Source of the DNA: Amaurobius ferox
Lineage: Eukaryota > Arthropoda > Arachnida > Araneae > Amaurobiidae
Assembly: GCA_951213105.1 (NCBI GenBank)
Contig: OX578145.1
Location: forward strand, 6,375,191 to 6,439,190
Direction of reading: 5' to 3'
Length of the DNA stretch: 64,000 nt
Under the pieces are notes generated by a model. The model did no database searches and was not told where the DNA came from. It saw nothing but the letters and a program-made list of their open reading frames with translations. Below are positions 36,161-48,819 of the stretch, piece by piece. The position numbers were made by a program, and so were the translations under genes. Each line of letters opens with the position of its first letter. The first letter of the stretch is position 1.

Positions 36161-38251
36161 TAGTCGCCATAATTGAGAAAGTTGGCCTGGATGTTATCGA
36201 TGGGTAGTTGATACACTGAGTTGATCATTTTAATTACGAAATTAGGAGGATACGCATTATTAATCGCTGCATTTAATAATTCTATAAAATGTGCTCATTT
36301 AAAATGGTCATCACAAATTTTATGGATTCTAAGAATCTGATTTGATATAATATTTCTAAACACTGAAATATGCAAACAAGAGTCAAAGTGTAGAATTTTA
36401 GATGGATTAAAATTCTGTCTTTTATCATATAAGTTTATAGCCAGATGACAGTTGGTAAATCTAAATTCAAATCTAAAAAGTTTGCTACATTCGAGTTATT
36501 ATTACTTGCATTTAATTGTAAATTATTAGGATAAAAGTTAAATACTATAGGATTATTATTATGGGATACACATAATATATCATCTAAATATCTATACATG
36601 TGCATATTATGAAACCCTGGATTAATGTTCTTTTCATAGAAGAATAAATACAGATTGGCCAATAATGGTGAGGCACACCTCCCTTGTGGGATGCCAAACT
36701 GTTGCTTAAAGAAAGAACCACCATGTTGAATCTAATTCTCATAGAGAGTGAAATTAAGTCATTTTTTAAAAGGAAAAGTTGAGTATTTTAGGGTGATATT
36801 ATATTTTTCAAAAATTTCTAAAATAATTCTATACAGATCATCTATATCAATATTATTGAACAAATACTTGAAATCAAAAGTATAAATACTATAAGTAAGA
36901 GTTTTTAATTTCTTAACTCACTGAAAGCTGTTTTTCACGATATGATAATTATTTGAGATGTTATCTGACACGGAAACTTCATTTAAAATTTTTAATAAAA
37001 ATTTACCAACATCAATAATATAAGAATTATGCCCACTTTGGTTCAAAAAGCTACAGGGTATTTATAAAACTAAAACAAGATATGGAATTTTATTACAACT
37101 ATTTTTTAGATGGATTTGCTTATATTTGGCTGAGATTTTAAAGTCAGTGTTATGTAAATTATAGATTGAATTATTAAGTAAGTGTGACTGGAGGGTACTT
37201 ATATAGTAATATTTACAAATGATTGAGTAGTTACTACTAGCCTTATCGACATAAGTAATAACAAAATCATTTTGAATTTCTTTAAAATCCTTTTTTGTAA
37301 TTGAATTAAGTTTATATGATTTATTAATTTGCTGAATATAGTTATTTAAGTATTGCTCTATTAAGAAGCCCCAGGGTTTGAAGGTTTCTACAGGAATTTG
37401 ATATTTGTAGTTGATTTTATAGATAAACTTATTTCAGTCAAGAATTAAATCTTTACCAATTAATTTATGTTTAAATTTAGTAGGTAAACGGTACTTAGTA
37501 CCCAGTAACATCAGTGATCTCAGTGCATCACTATTAATAATATTTAGTTTTCCCGTTATAATATGCCCATGGTGTTTATCTAGGTAATCTAATAGACAGT
37601 GGTCATTCATCCAGTTCATAATTTTTATTAATATCTATTGATTTGGCTATTTGATTATAATTGAAAATATAACGTCCTAGCGGTTTATCATATTTAAATG
37701 CAATTTTGGAATTGACATGTTTGACTGGAAAGAAAGTGGAAACCGATTTTAAAAAATTATTTATCTTCAGATTATTTATAACTGGATGAGTGAAATTCAG
37801 GGTACAATATTCGTTTATTTTAGTATATTGTTTTGATTCGTCGTTTAGATTTAAGTCAGTGACGTATAAATAAACATTAAGAATTTTACTTCTGGTAATA
37901 AGCAAATCATAGAATAAATGCTTAAAATGAATATTATCAAATGCAGTAGTAATAGAAGGGTTATAAACCAAATTTAATTGTTTTTTAATTGCTAAAATCC
38001 AGTTCTTATAGTGTTTCCACTCAAAAGTAATTTTGAAAATTTACATGTTGCTGCAGGATGGTATTTTTTAGATCAGATAATGAGGGCACATTTTTATTAT
38101 ATTTACTTGCTCTTTTAGTTCTTTTTGATTTATTGTTAGAAATGTTAAAGAAATTATATACATTAAGGTCATCATGAGGATATTTAAAGGATTTTTTAAG
38201 AATGCTATGATGATTGATTGAGTCCATATGGAAATAGTTTTGTGTGCACAT
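36160..38251 (-). pseudogene. Penelope-like-type reverse transcriptase, copy 2, multiply frameshifted
   Basis: Minus-strand relic, longer at the 5' side than copy 1. In order: a basic N-terminal part (KRTKRASKYNKN, 38021-38251), PVKHVNSKIAFKYDKPLGRY (37603-37971), HHGHIITGKLNII (37434-37619), a degraded palm region, then FGIPQGRCASPLLANLYLF near 36680 and RYLDDILCV with FLDLNLD (36435-36662). Motif C here keeps both aspartates. Frames change at least three times and stops are frequent. It faces copy 1 tail to tail, and both copies have a CA/TG run at their 5' side. Confidence 0.72.
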
Positions 38252-38286
38252 ATGAATTTACACACACACACACACATATATATATA

Positions 38287-39384
38287 CAGGGTGAATTGCA
38301 CCTAATCTGCTAAACGAAAGGGTATGATAGAAGAGCCCATGTGCAGTACAAAACACCATAGCAACCCTGTCCTATCTCCGACTGTTTCCGAGTTAGGGAG
38401 GGAAAGTGCGTCCAGTCTGAAAAAACACAAATTTGTGAGGTTTCTGAAAGGTCTACACTCAAAATAAGCACACATTAGGAAAAAGCAGAAAAAATCCTAT
38501 AAGATGACACCCTTTCCATCAGGATATCTGGATGTAACGGCGAGTTCCAAGCGCTGAAACATTGGAGAAGTGCCAAATCGAAATTCTGATAAAATCTGTA
38601 ACCGGCTCTATCGCAAAAACCCTTCCAGCTCCAATCGGTCCAATTTACCAAAAACTTTTCCATTCCGCCCGCTTTCGAATGAGCCTACAATAAACCATAT
38701 CGGTGTTTTAGTTCGGGAGAAATTTAACTTTTTCCTTGTAATACATCCCCTATCTCTGACTGTTTCCGAGTTAGGGTGGAGAGAAGGAAAGTGCGTCCAG
38801 TCTGAAAAAATCCAAATCCGTGAGGTTTCCGACCTATGCCTATCCGACAGAGCTCATATGCAGATAGTGACGGATTTCCATTCACGCACCATCGTTTCAT
38901 GTGCCGCATGTTCGTCGAACGCCGATTTCAATGATGGATTGCTATACAAAAAGCTAAATTTCTCCAGAACTAAAACACCGATATGGTTTATTGAAGGTTC
39001 ATTCGAAAGCGGGCGGAATGGAAAGATTTTGGGTAAATTGGACCGATTGGAGATAGAAGGGTTTTTGCGATAGAGCCGGCTACAGGTTTTGATAACATTT
39101 CGATTTTGCAAATGTTTCAATGCTTGTAACTCGCTGTTAAATCCACATATCCTGATGAACATGATGTCATCTTATAGGATTTTTTCTGTTTTTCCAATTA
39201 TGTACTTATTGAGTATAGACCTTTCAGAAACTTCACAAATTTGTGTTTTTTAAACTGGACGCACTTTCCTTCTCTCCACTATAACTCGGAAACAGTTTGA
39301 GATAAAACAGGGTTGCTATGGTGTTTCATACTGGGCTGTTCTATCACCCCCTTCCGTTTGGTAGATTAGGTGCAATTCACCCTG
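38287..39384. mobile_element. TA-flanked foldback MITE (Tc1/mariner-like)
   Basis: 1.1 kb in which almost the whole left half is the inverted complement of the right half. Outer ends are CAGGGTGAATTGCACCTAAT and the complement ending TTAGGTGCAATTCACCCTG, each flanked by TA. Inner arms still pair (CGATATGGTTTATTG with CAATAAACCATATCG, and GCTCTATCGCAAAAACCC with GGGTTTTTGCGATAGAGC). The TA duplication and CAGGG ends fit Tc1/mariner mobilisation. Frames inside are by-products of the palindrome. Confidence 0.88.
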
Positions 39385-39504
39385 TATATGTATACATTAT
39401 ATATATATACACACACACACATTTTCCGTATTTGATGTCACACGCTACTTAAAACTTCATGGTCACATAATAATTTCGCTGTAAAATAAGCATAGTGTTA
39501 AGAC

Positions 39505-39843
39505 ATGTCCTCCGGAACCGCGGGTGTGCGTTCAGGATACATTTACAGTCACGGCGTAAACAGGAACATTCTACAGCCAATAATATTACAAGATCACTCG
39601 ATAACTGTCGGGTACAGTACAACAGCTGTCAAGTGCTCAGCTAATTTCACAAAAACAGTGGATGCTATTTTCAAAAATGCACCATTTAATGGGGCTCGTA
39701 TTACGTCAATTGTCTTCCAACGGAGTGATGACTCCTTTTATAAACTCTTTGTAGAAATTTACAGAAATGGCTTGTACTTCGTAGATAATTCGTTATATCA
39801 AGAATGTTCTCGAACATTCAAAATGTCGCCAAATGGGCGATAA
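39505..39843 (+). CDS. Hypothetical 112-aa ORF
   Basis: An intact ATG-to-stop frame (opens MSSGTAGVRSGYIYSHGVNR) with balanced amino-acid composition and a fair start context (AGACATGT). I do not recognise the family and see no domain, signal peptide or intron signals. It lies between two similar 45-bp stretches (39423-39467 and 40037-40080, both containing a TGATG-C-A-ACGCTAC core), so it may belong to a repeat unit. May be chance. Confidence 0.22.
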   Translation: MSSGTAGVRSGYIYSHGVNRNILQPIILQDHSITVGYSTTAVKCSANFTKTVDAIFKNAPFNGARITSIVFQRSDDSFYKLFVEIYRNGLYFVDNSLYQECSRTFKMSPNGR

Positions 39844-41600
39844 ATCACTCAATCTGGCAACCTTGAAACGACAGTCCTGAAATTGCAACTCTAAATTTAC
39901 ATCATGGAAAAGGTTGCATGTACGGTATTTTTCCCTTCTAGCTCTCGGAAGAGCTTCCAATGAGGGAATTTTTCATGTTCGTAACAATAGTCACTGCATT
40001 ACGCAATGAACGGGTTGCCCACATCATGGCCTCGCTTTCAGTATCTGATGCCATACGCTACGTAAAGCTCCATCTTTATATATAAATTACAGTGTGTGCT
40101 ATTTCGCGTACTGTGTTGCGTTCTAGACTATTCGATAGTTCGAATTCCTGAGAGAAAACGACCGCTGAATAAAAGAGAAACATAATAAAAGAGGGTGTCT
40201 GCGTGTGTTGTTTGCAGCGAGAAATCGAGTCGTCAGACAGAGACGAAATTGACTTCATGACTCTGGAGGTGTGTGTCTTAGCGAGACTTTTTTTTTTTTA
40301 AATTCGAATTAAAACTTTTAGGCATGTTTAGAACAATCACGAGCGATTTTCACACCAATCGATTCCTTAGCGATCGAACCTATTATTACAGAGTTTCCAT
40401 CTTGACGCCTTCCGATAGATCTTTCCAGCGACGTTCGAAACAATTCATCCCTATTTATTTATTTATTTTAAATACACCGAGATATGCATTTAAGTTATTT
40501 AATACTATCCAAAAAAGGAAGATGAGAGTAATTCTATAGCTTAGCAAAAATGTGTGCATATATCCTCGCATTCTAAAAAAAAGAGATGTTTTTGAATGAC
40601 TACATTATTTTATTTTCTGTGATTAAGTAAAAACATAAAAAGATATTTTCGATTCCGCTCGCGGAAGAGCTTCTTTCTCTGGTAGCCCTACAGCTTTTCT
40701 GCACACGCCTGCCTTAGAACTCACGGCAAATTTTAAGCCACGAATTCTCTCCTGTAGAAAGGATCGTTTCTTTTATTCATTTATTTAATCAATTATATTA
40801 TTTATTTGTATATTTATTTATTTTACATATCTAATTAATCAATTTATTTTGCTTTCCACGTTTACTTCTCACGATTTGAAAAGCCAATTCTGTAAATGTA
40901 TAATTTAAGTAGAGGTCGCTCCTTTGGGAGCCTGTCATTCGTTCTGGTACTATTCATGAAAAGGTTGTTAGATGGACTCCCACACTGCGAAATTTCGAGA
41001 CTGATTCCGTTACTTCCATAACAAAAAGATAAGAGTTAAAAGAGTCTAAAAATGAGCTTTTGGGGACCCAACTTTGAATGGCCCTCTGTACTGGTGAATG
41101 TGCGCTTTTGCCATGATGGTTTTAAATAAGAACCCCCGTTGGGTGGGCTTTGACTGAACCCCATTTTGATGTCCCGCAACATGCAGCGTTTAAAACGCAT
41201 TCAGATGAGTTCTGTTCACCGGTTGTTGGAAGTTACCTTTTCCACATTATCACCTATTCTAGCGAGTGACTGCGTCCTCCCCGGATTCGAGTATTTTTAG
41301 ATAGGGAGCGCAGTCGCTGCCCCAGCCGAGCGTCTAAATTCACGCTTGTTTATGGGACAAAGTAGGGAAAAAAGAAATACAATCTGACTCGCTCACCAAG
41401 GATTTTAACATTCAGTGGCTCTTTTAAACAGTCGTCCCGCTATGCAATTCCTGTGAATCTGATTTGGGGCCGATCGTCCCCACCGGGAGATTCACTCTTT
41501 TGCAACGTCTAATCCATCCTCTAGACTTATCCATTATCTAATTATCCTCTAGTAGACTTATCCTCTAGACTTAACTTTTATCGCCTAATCCATCCTCTAG
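39844..41600. other. No recognised gene
   Basis: AT-rich short repeats (ATTTATTTATTT-type at 40455 and 40775-40855). Nothing else supported. Confidence 0.4.
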
Positions 41601-41608
41601 AAAAACTG

Positions 41609-41854
41609 GACTTAGTACAATTCTGGCGTACACAGTTAGAACCTTATTCACGGCTGCCAAAAGCAGCATTGCAGACACTTTTGCCATTTGAAACCACCTA
41701 CCGGTGTGAAATGGGATTTTCATCCCTTTTGCACATAAAAACGAAAGCCAGAAATCGTTTGAATGCAAGTGATGACTTACGCGTGGCTCTTTCAAAAAAG
41801 AAGCCTCGCTTCAAAAGCATTATTATGATTAAACAACAACACCGTAGCTATTAA
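41609..41854 (+). pseudogene. hAT transposase C-terminal fragment (ZBED5-like/Charlie type)
   Basis: An 80-codon open stretch ends in a stop. It reads FWRTQLEPYSRLPKAALQTL, then LPFETTYRCEMGFSSLL, then IKTKARNRLNASDDLRVALS and KPRF. This is the hAT dimerisation domain: the LPF-x-TTY-x-CE-x-GFS and IKTK-x-RNRL blocks are hallmarks of the ZBED5/SCAND3-related Charlie group. The DDE core and BED finger are absent upstream, so this is only the last exon-like piece. A hAT-type right end, GGGTTAAGAACCACTG, follows at 42019-42034, which supports a 5'-truncated element. Confidence 0.85.
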
Positions 41855-42034
41855 AAATTGAGATACTGTTTTGTATGTATAATATGTATGTGTTTATTTT
41901 TCACTCAATAAATTATCTCGCAATAGATGTTATTTCCTAAATAAAGAAATCGAAACATATTTTTGAAGGGGGTGCGAAAACTTATTCTTAGATTGAAGGG
42001 GGGTGCCGATCACTAAAAGGGTTAAGAACCACTG
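41609..42034 (+). mobile_element. 5'-truncated hAT-Charlie-like element
   Basis: Comprises the transposase tail, an AATAAA at 41907-41912, and the terminal GTTAAGAACCACTG ending at 42034. Its complement CAGTGGTTCTTAAC is typical of hAT ends. No matching left end was found upstream. Confidence 0.6.
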
Positions 42035-42964
42035 CTCTAAGGTGACGGGTTCTCGTGTACGCGGAAAGAAGGGGAAAAGACCTACCTGAAGTGCAAAGCA
42101 CCTTCGAGCTATGTGTAGATGAATGATCATGATCCAATGAAGGATCCAACTACCTTTCTACAATAAAGCCATCCGTCCATAAATAAATCCGTCTATGACC
42201 TCGACTCCCTCCATCGCAGCGCGTTCAAAATCTCACGTCGTGCCACTTCCGTTTTCACGTTGAACGACTGCTTCAGAAAACGACTGCGGAAGGGGAAAAA
42301 AAAATTCTGAAATCGCAAAATGCAGACAGTCGTTGAGCTTCCCCATCCATTTTTGGATCCTACCTTGAGCGACGTCCTTCATTGACTGGCTATTCAACTA
42401 TTCGGGGGTTGATGTGCGGATGAAATAGCATTGAAATACTCACACTCATTCATTTCAATTTCACTCAAATATAATGTTTGAGACTGAAACTGTGGACATC
42501 AGCACATTACAGAAAAATAATTAAATAGAATAAATCTCTAAAATTTCAAGCCGTTCTAAAAACCCTCAGAAGTAGGATCAAATATTTGATCTATGTTGTC
42601 CTTTTCCTTCATAGCAAATATTTCTGTTTTCTTCGTGCTTCGAAAGAGTCATCTCCATACACTCTATCCCATCCCGATCCATGAACCAACGGAGGTATGA
42701 AAAATTGTATTAACGCCTCTACCCTGTGCTGTTTCAACGATCATCATTTTTTAGTCTTCTTAAAGTCAAAAATGACCTGCAGACTCACGCTATTGGCCCC
42801 AAAAGTACTGCAGATCAATTTAGCAACACCAAAATGTCTGAAACTGAATTTTTTTTCTCCCAGTCTTTCGAAGCATCTTCTGCTTTCCTTACGATTCGGC
42901 CCTATTTCGGCAGCATTCAATCGAGCTTACGCCTGTTGTTTCTTTTATCAAGCTTATTGGATGG
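42035..42964. other. No recognised gene
   Basis: Overlapping short frames at 42697-42996 have no domain features. Nothing supported. Confidence 0.4.
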
Positions 42965-43111
42965 ATTTTTACTTTCCTTATATACATAATGTATAAGGAA
43001 AGTATTGTGACGGGGTCGGAAACTCGAATGGGAGAGCACGTTTCAAGCAGCCCTGATCACGAATCGAACATTTTTGAAGTGATGTCTGTGTGTGTGTGTG
43101 TGTGTGTGAAA

Positions 43112-43146
<35 letters not shown>

Positions 43147-43895
43147 AGTGAGTCTGTGGAGACGATAACTGACGAACGAATGGACCGATTCGAACCAAAT
43201 TTGGTACAAAAATCACAATCCGTAAACGCTGGAAGTCTATTGTTTTTATATGCAATCGAATGTTCAGAACCTCCATAAATTTTCGAATGAAATTTTGAAA
43301 AAATCGTCAAAAAATCAAAACCGCTAATAAAGTTACACAAATAGACATTTCGTATGTAATTTTTCTTTACAAAACGATTGACATAAATTTTAGAACGCTA
43401 ACATGAACCTTTCTCGAGATATTGTACATTTTTCAAAAAAATTATCAAAAAGTCATATAAAATAAAAAAAAAATATTTCCTATTGAGAAACATGTTCACT
43501 TTTCATATGTAATACCATGCGATACATTGGGTGACATTATTCTCGTGGATCTAGCTCGTTCCATTCATGAAAAAAGATACTTTAAGTAATACTTTTGTAT
43601 TTGAACGCCAATAGTCATTTTTCTGCTCTAAGAATAACTTATTTCTTCGTCCATAACGCTTGACGAGATTTGGGCGACGAATTTGGCGGAATGTCGCCAA
43701 CTTGGTGACTTTTTGAAATGTTGCCAAATTAACGAAAATCTCGCCAAATGGATAAAACTGACGCTAAATCAATTAAAATGACGACTAATAGTCGAAAATT
43801 CAATATCTTGAAAAGAATATAAGTATCTACTATAAGAAAAACCTATTTTTTTTACTGTAAAAGTAGTAAATTCATTACATTATATAAGGAAAATC
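42965..43895 (-). repeat. Interspersed repeat with TTTCCTTATA palindromic end, copy B
   Basis: Starts with the palindrome ACTTTCCTTATATACATAAT / ATGTATAAGGAAAGT and contains CCTGATCACGAATCGAACAT and a (TG)n run (43087-43143). It ends near CATTATATAAGGAAAATCATG (about 43880). The complement of the start matches 6180-6312, and end-like words recur at 32620. Probably non-autonomous. Confidence 0.65.
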
Positions 43896-44247
43896 ATGTG
43901 TTGCCCACATTCTTATTTCGAATCGGATTGCTTAGTTTCCGAGGGACCTCCTTCTGGCTACGGCGATAAGAGCGAGAAAACTTACTATGTGCATTTTGCT
44001 AACTTCTATAAGAACCTACACATTCAGTCAGAATGGACGTTCGCAAAAGGAGGGAAATTCAAGGAGGACTCAACCAGTCTTAAGAGGGGCTCACCCAAAA
44101 CACGATCAATCATTAGCAACCATAACAGTTACGTATACTCCAATTCATATAAATTATTAGAAAATAATTGCATATTTATATTTGCAAGCTAACAGCTGAT
44201 TATTAATATCCATAGAGCTACTATACAAATACATCCATATTGATATA

Positions 44248-45282
44248 CAGGTGAACCTCGATATGCCGAACCTCGGCATCTCGAAATATTTTCATCTCCC
44301 TTCACGCACGGTATAAAACTAATGTAAAACAAACTCGTTAACTCGACATTTTTCTAATCAAACTCTCGATATCTCGAATTTCTTCATCTTACCATTTGGA
44401 TCATCTTAACCATTTTCAACTTTTCATTTGGAAAAATATGATCCAAAAAATGTGTTTAATGCAGATGAAACAGGACTATTTTTTAAGCGTATGCCTGATA
44501 AAACTATGGCCATTAAAGGTGAAGCATGTCATGGCGGGAAAAGGAGCAAAAGAAGATTAACTGTGCTGTTTTGCACTGATATGGATGGTTCAAAAAGACT
44601 AAAACCTCTTATGACTGTTAAATCTGCTAAGCCCCGATGTTTTTCAGGTATGAAATCTTTTCCAATGACTTATTGGCTTGGATGACTGCTGAAATTTTCA
44701 CCAATTGGTTGAAGGAACTAGATAGAAAAACGTTCCGTAAAAATGGCGATATTGTTCTCTTCTTAGACAACGGTACAACGCATAATAGTGTGCCGAAATT
44801 AAAATCCGTGAAAGTTCATTTTATGCCACCAAACACAACTTCTAAGTAACAGCCTTTGGACCAAGGTATTATTCAGAGTTTTAAAGTAAACTATCGCCAC
44901 AAAATTAAGCTCATTTGGAAAATGTGAGAGATATTGAAGGATTCAGTAACTGTAACCAAACTGTCATTGATGACTATTTTGCAAAGTAAAGAAATGCAAG
45001 ATTAAATTTTAATAATGTATGTACGTAAATAGTATTACATTAAATGTGTATCCAATCATTTCAAACTTTGCTTTATTTGTTGTCTGCATTTTCTTGGGTA
45101 ATACCCAATTCTCTGTCTGCAAGATAAAAGTAAGTGATTCTTTTAAAAATGTGTGAAGTACAGGACTAATATGTAAAGTATAAGACTAGTGCCTTTTATG
45201 AATTCCTTAAATTTTTTTAATTTTTCGATATCTCGAATTTTTTTTCTTCTCCCTTCAAATTCGACATATCGAGGTTCGACTG
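44248..45282 (+). mobile_element. Tigger/pogo DNA transposon, internally deleted
   Basis: 1.03 kb with inverted ends CAGGTGAACCTCGATATGCC and the complement ending ATATCGAGGTTCGACTG, flanked by TA on both sides (44246-44247, 45283-45284). The CAGTCGAACCTCG-type end is characteristic of Tigger/pogo. Full-length relatives are about 2-2.5 kb, so the N-terminal DNA-binding half of the transposase gene has been lost. Confidence 0.9.
44428..44936 (+). pseudogene. Tigger/pogo transposase remnant (DDE core)
   Basis: The first frame (44428-44685) reads NVFNADETGLFF, the first catalytic Asp block, then GGKRSKRRLTVLFCTDMDG. The frame shifts near 44680 and goes on with TAEIFTNWLKELDRK, DIVLFLDNGTTH (second catalytic Asp) and HFMPPNTTSK. 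An in-frame TAA at 44847-44849 precedes QPLDQGII, another conserved word of the family. Frameshift, stop and missing N-terminus make it non-functional. Confidence 0.9.
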
Positions 45283-45709
45283 TATAATAATTACACTTGA
45301 TTTTAATGGAAGCATTAACTAGTAACAAAGCTGTTATTGATGTGTAGAAACATCCTGAAAGTGAATCCAAGTGAATGCTTAATATTAACTCTTACCTACT
45401 TAGCAGTTGATTTGGACTCTAGAATGGATAACAGTCATACAAAAGTATCCTACATATTATTGTCATCGTTTTTAAATATGTAAATAAATTGATATTAGTA
45501 TAATCACACATTCAGCTCAATTAAAAAGCCTTTAAAATGAAGTCATTTATAAAAAAATGTCAAAAAAATGTTTATGCAAAATTTAAACGGCATTTTATAT
45601 GAAATTTCATATTACTACTAAAAATTTAATTATTTTATCAGGGGGGGGGGGAACATACCTCTTGTGGGGAGGGCTTAGCCCTCTCTGGCCCCGACCAAGG
45701 TACTGCAAA
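45283..45709. other. No recognised gene
   Basis: AT-rich, with a G run at 45640-45650. Nothing else seen. Confidence 0.4.
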
Positions 45710-45839
45710 AGTCAAGAATTGTATGGTCACCGGCAGAGGAGGAATAATGAGGAATGAAGAATGGCTGCCATCTTGGATTCCGTAATCCTGGAGGGAGGGG
45801 GGGGGGGGGGGTAGTTTTACAAAATGGTAAACATTTTAG

Positions 45840-46760
45840 GGTTTTAATTTTTTTTAGAAACTTTTTTTTGGGTGGCAACGATTTTGTAGTTTTGTACGAG
45901 GAGTAAGTGAATTTCAAATATTGAGGATTGTTGAGGATTGTTTGGGTTGCCATAGCAATGCTTGGGGAAAGAAACTTTTTAAGGGGTGGCAACACCGGCA
46001 GAGGAGGAATGAAGAATGAAGAATGACCGCTATCTTGGATTCTGTATGAATTTGAAATAATGAGGTTGGAACTTAGAAATATTTTTGTTTGGGTTGCTAT
46101 GGTAACGCTTGGGGAGATAAACTTTTCAAAGGGTGGCAACACCGGCACAGGAGGAATATAAACTTTTTGATGGTGACAACACCTGGGTTTCTGCGACAGA
46201 GGCGTAATGCAACCATTAGCGCCTCCTAGCGGCAGAAACTTAAAATGTTAAGAACTGGGATGTATACACGTTTTAGAAATGTCTAAGACACCATATAGTT
46301 GTATTTTGGGATTTAAATGAATAATTAAGAACTAAGATGTATACACCCGCATTTTAAGATTAACATGAATGTGATATTACCCACTTAAATGGTTTAAAGA
46401 AATACTTAGAAATATTTTTGTTTCGATTGCTATGGCAACGCTTGGGGAGATAAACTTTTGAGGAGGTGGCAACATGCCAGAGACGGAATAGAAACTTTTG
46501 AGGCGATGGCAACACCTGGGGATCGATTCTAAGTTAATTAAATTTGCAATATTAAATATTGTAAGGCAGTGTGTTTAGCTTTGAGTGTGTTTAGCATTCA
46601 GGTTATTACGGTAACACCTGGAAGTTCTGAGGCGGAATCTATGTTAATCCTAAAATTAACAAATACCTGTTTCAAACTTTCTAAGATGTGGTATATGCAT
46701 ACCGCAGCGCCACATCGTGGTGGAAACTTAAAGATGGAGCTTAGAAATTAAATATTTCTA
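45840..46760. repeat. Terminal repeat units with X-box palindromes (inverted relative to 3600-4265)
   Basis: Units combining GGGTGGCAACACCGGCAGAG, TTAGAAATATTTTTGTTTGG and X-box-like palindromes at 45946, 46093, 46426 and 46602, plus GCGCCTCCTAGCGGCAG at 46221-46237 (a CTCF-like site in reverse). Confidence 0.7.
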
Positions 46761-47275
46761 AGTTAGTTAAATTAGAATTCCAACACTATCATGATGGGGA
46801 GGGGGGGACTACCCAAGCTTGTAATATCCTTGCACCAAGGACGTGCCAAGGCCATTTCTAAAAGTAGCTCCTGCAATATTCCTCCGATATATCGCGGTTA
46901 CGAAAACTCGAATAAAGACGGTTAGTGGTCTTATACGAAGTTATTGTTTTTTTAAGTTAACAAACTGTTACGAACTGTGAATTTAATTTAATGAATCAAA
47001 TTTAATTAAACGAATCGAATTTAAATGCGAGAACTTAACATGTTTTCTAAGAATGAACAAAAGCGCATGTTTGAAACTAGTTTAATCTCAGGGATTTATA
47101 AAAATATGTGTTTTAAACCACTTGAAATCGGTTCTTTAATGGCGATTTGTAAAACATTTAAGTGGGTAATATCACATTCATGTTAATCTTAAAATGCGGG
47201 TGTATACATCTTAGTTCTTAATTATTCATTTAAATCCCAAAATAAAACTATATGGTGTCTTAGACATTTCTAAAA
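46271..47275. repeat. 121-bp inverted repeat enclosing 763 bp
   Basis: 46271-46391 and 47155-47275 are reverse complements with about one or two mismatches (start TTTTAGAAATGTCTAAGACA). Better preserved than the outer ends of the surrounding element. No target duplication is obvious, and no gene lies in the loop. Confidence 0.9.
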
Positions 47276-47529
47276 TAGAGGACCCCCGCTTAAAGTTCCC
47301 GCGGTGCTAGAAAGGGGGGTGGGATAAGAGTATGAATGGGGACATTTCATTGTTTATCTTCGCAGGCCAAAATACAAAGCGCTCAAAGTACAATTCACCC
47401 AAAAATTAATTACAAGTTTTCTGCATTTACCAAAACATATGTGTTTTTTCCAGATGCTAGAAATAATACGTATAATATAATTGATCTAAAAATAATACTT
47501 AGAGTGTGTCTGCATTTAAATTTCTTGCC

Positions 47530-48060
47530 TTAGTCGATATATGTTTTGAAGTGTTTGAATTTCACAAATGCGAGTTTCGAACTTTAAAAATTTAGCAAAT
47601 ATGTGTTTTGAAGTATTTGAATTTCGCAAATGCGAGTTTTTAACTTGTAAATTATAGCAAATGTGAATTTTTTACTTTCAAAATTTTACAAATGTATGTT
47701 TTAAACCACTCGAATTTGCAAATGTTGGTTTTTTTACTAGTTGAATTTTACAAATATGTGGCTTGAAGTGTTTCAATTTAATGAAAATGTGTGTTTTGAA
47801 CGAGTTGAATCTCAGGAATTTCGAGAATACGTATGCTGAATGAGGGTAGCATTCGCTCATCATAAAAACCTGTTTTGAAGTGTTTGAATTTCACAAACAG
47901 TGAAATAGAGCTGTTTTTTACTTGCAAAATTTTACAAATGTATGTTTTAAACCACTTGAATTGAGTGAATACATGTTTTGAACTACTTGAATTGGGTGAA
48001 TATATGTTTTAAACTACCTGAATTGAGTGAATTGATGTATTGAGTTAAGGTGGAACTCAT
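47530..48060. repeat. Degenerate short tandem repeats (CAAATGT/TTTTGAA type)
   Basis: Roughly 45-60-bp units such as TTTGAATTTCGCAAATGCGA, GTTTTTAACTT and AAATGTATGTTTTAAACCAC. Related in wording, and inverted, to the 164-bp repeat at 2954-3580. Confidence 0.6.
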
Positions 48061-48819
48061 GGGTTGCACACTAAACACTTCGTGGAACCATTAGCACCGC
48101 CTATCCGCCGAAAGGGGTACTACCCCAGTTGGAACGGAGATTTTTTCTCATTTTAAATATTGTATACGGCACTTAGGATTTTTTTGTTTATCATTCAGTT
48201 TGCTATGGAAACACATGGAGTTATGCAACAGAGACTTAGCATAACCACCTAGCGGTCGAAAGAGATATTGGAATTAAAGATTGGAAACAGGATTTTTTTT
48301 CTAATTTTAAATATTTAAAGCTGGTTATGAATATTTAACTATGGATCGAGGCATTTCTTAAAATACAAACAGTGGATTAGAGATATCAACAATGTAAAAA
48401 TTTAGCAAATATGGGTTTTGAACACTTTAAGTATTAGAGTACTTACACGTCCAATCCTGTTGAAAGATATAACATCACGCACAGGATCATCAGTAATGAT
48501 GGATTTATTATCACCAACATTACTACTTAACGAAGACATGCGAATGGGAGAAGGCGCTCGAAACACAACCTACCAACTCGAAATTCTCGTCGAGAATAAC
48601 CAAATCACAGCCTAAAAACTACTAACACCCCCTTCATACCCATCCGTAACGAGCAAAAAAATAGTTCTTGGAATATCCCTATGCCAAGGTTGTGACAAGA
48701 TCACCACGTAATCATTTCTAAAGAAAAAATAGCTCTTACAATATCCCTCCGCCAAGTACATACAACGATTACTGCTCAGTGATTTTAAAGACGGTTACGA
48801 ATACTTAACTGAGAAATGA

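Noticed and set aside
38570..39162. Long frames on both strands (up to 167 aa)
   Set aside because: Both lie in the palindromic arms of the foldback MITE and mirror each other.
45675..46148. 157-aa minus-strand frame rich in Pro/Leu
   Set aside because: Lies entirely in the repeated element ends (MPVLPPFEKF repeats reflect tandem units).
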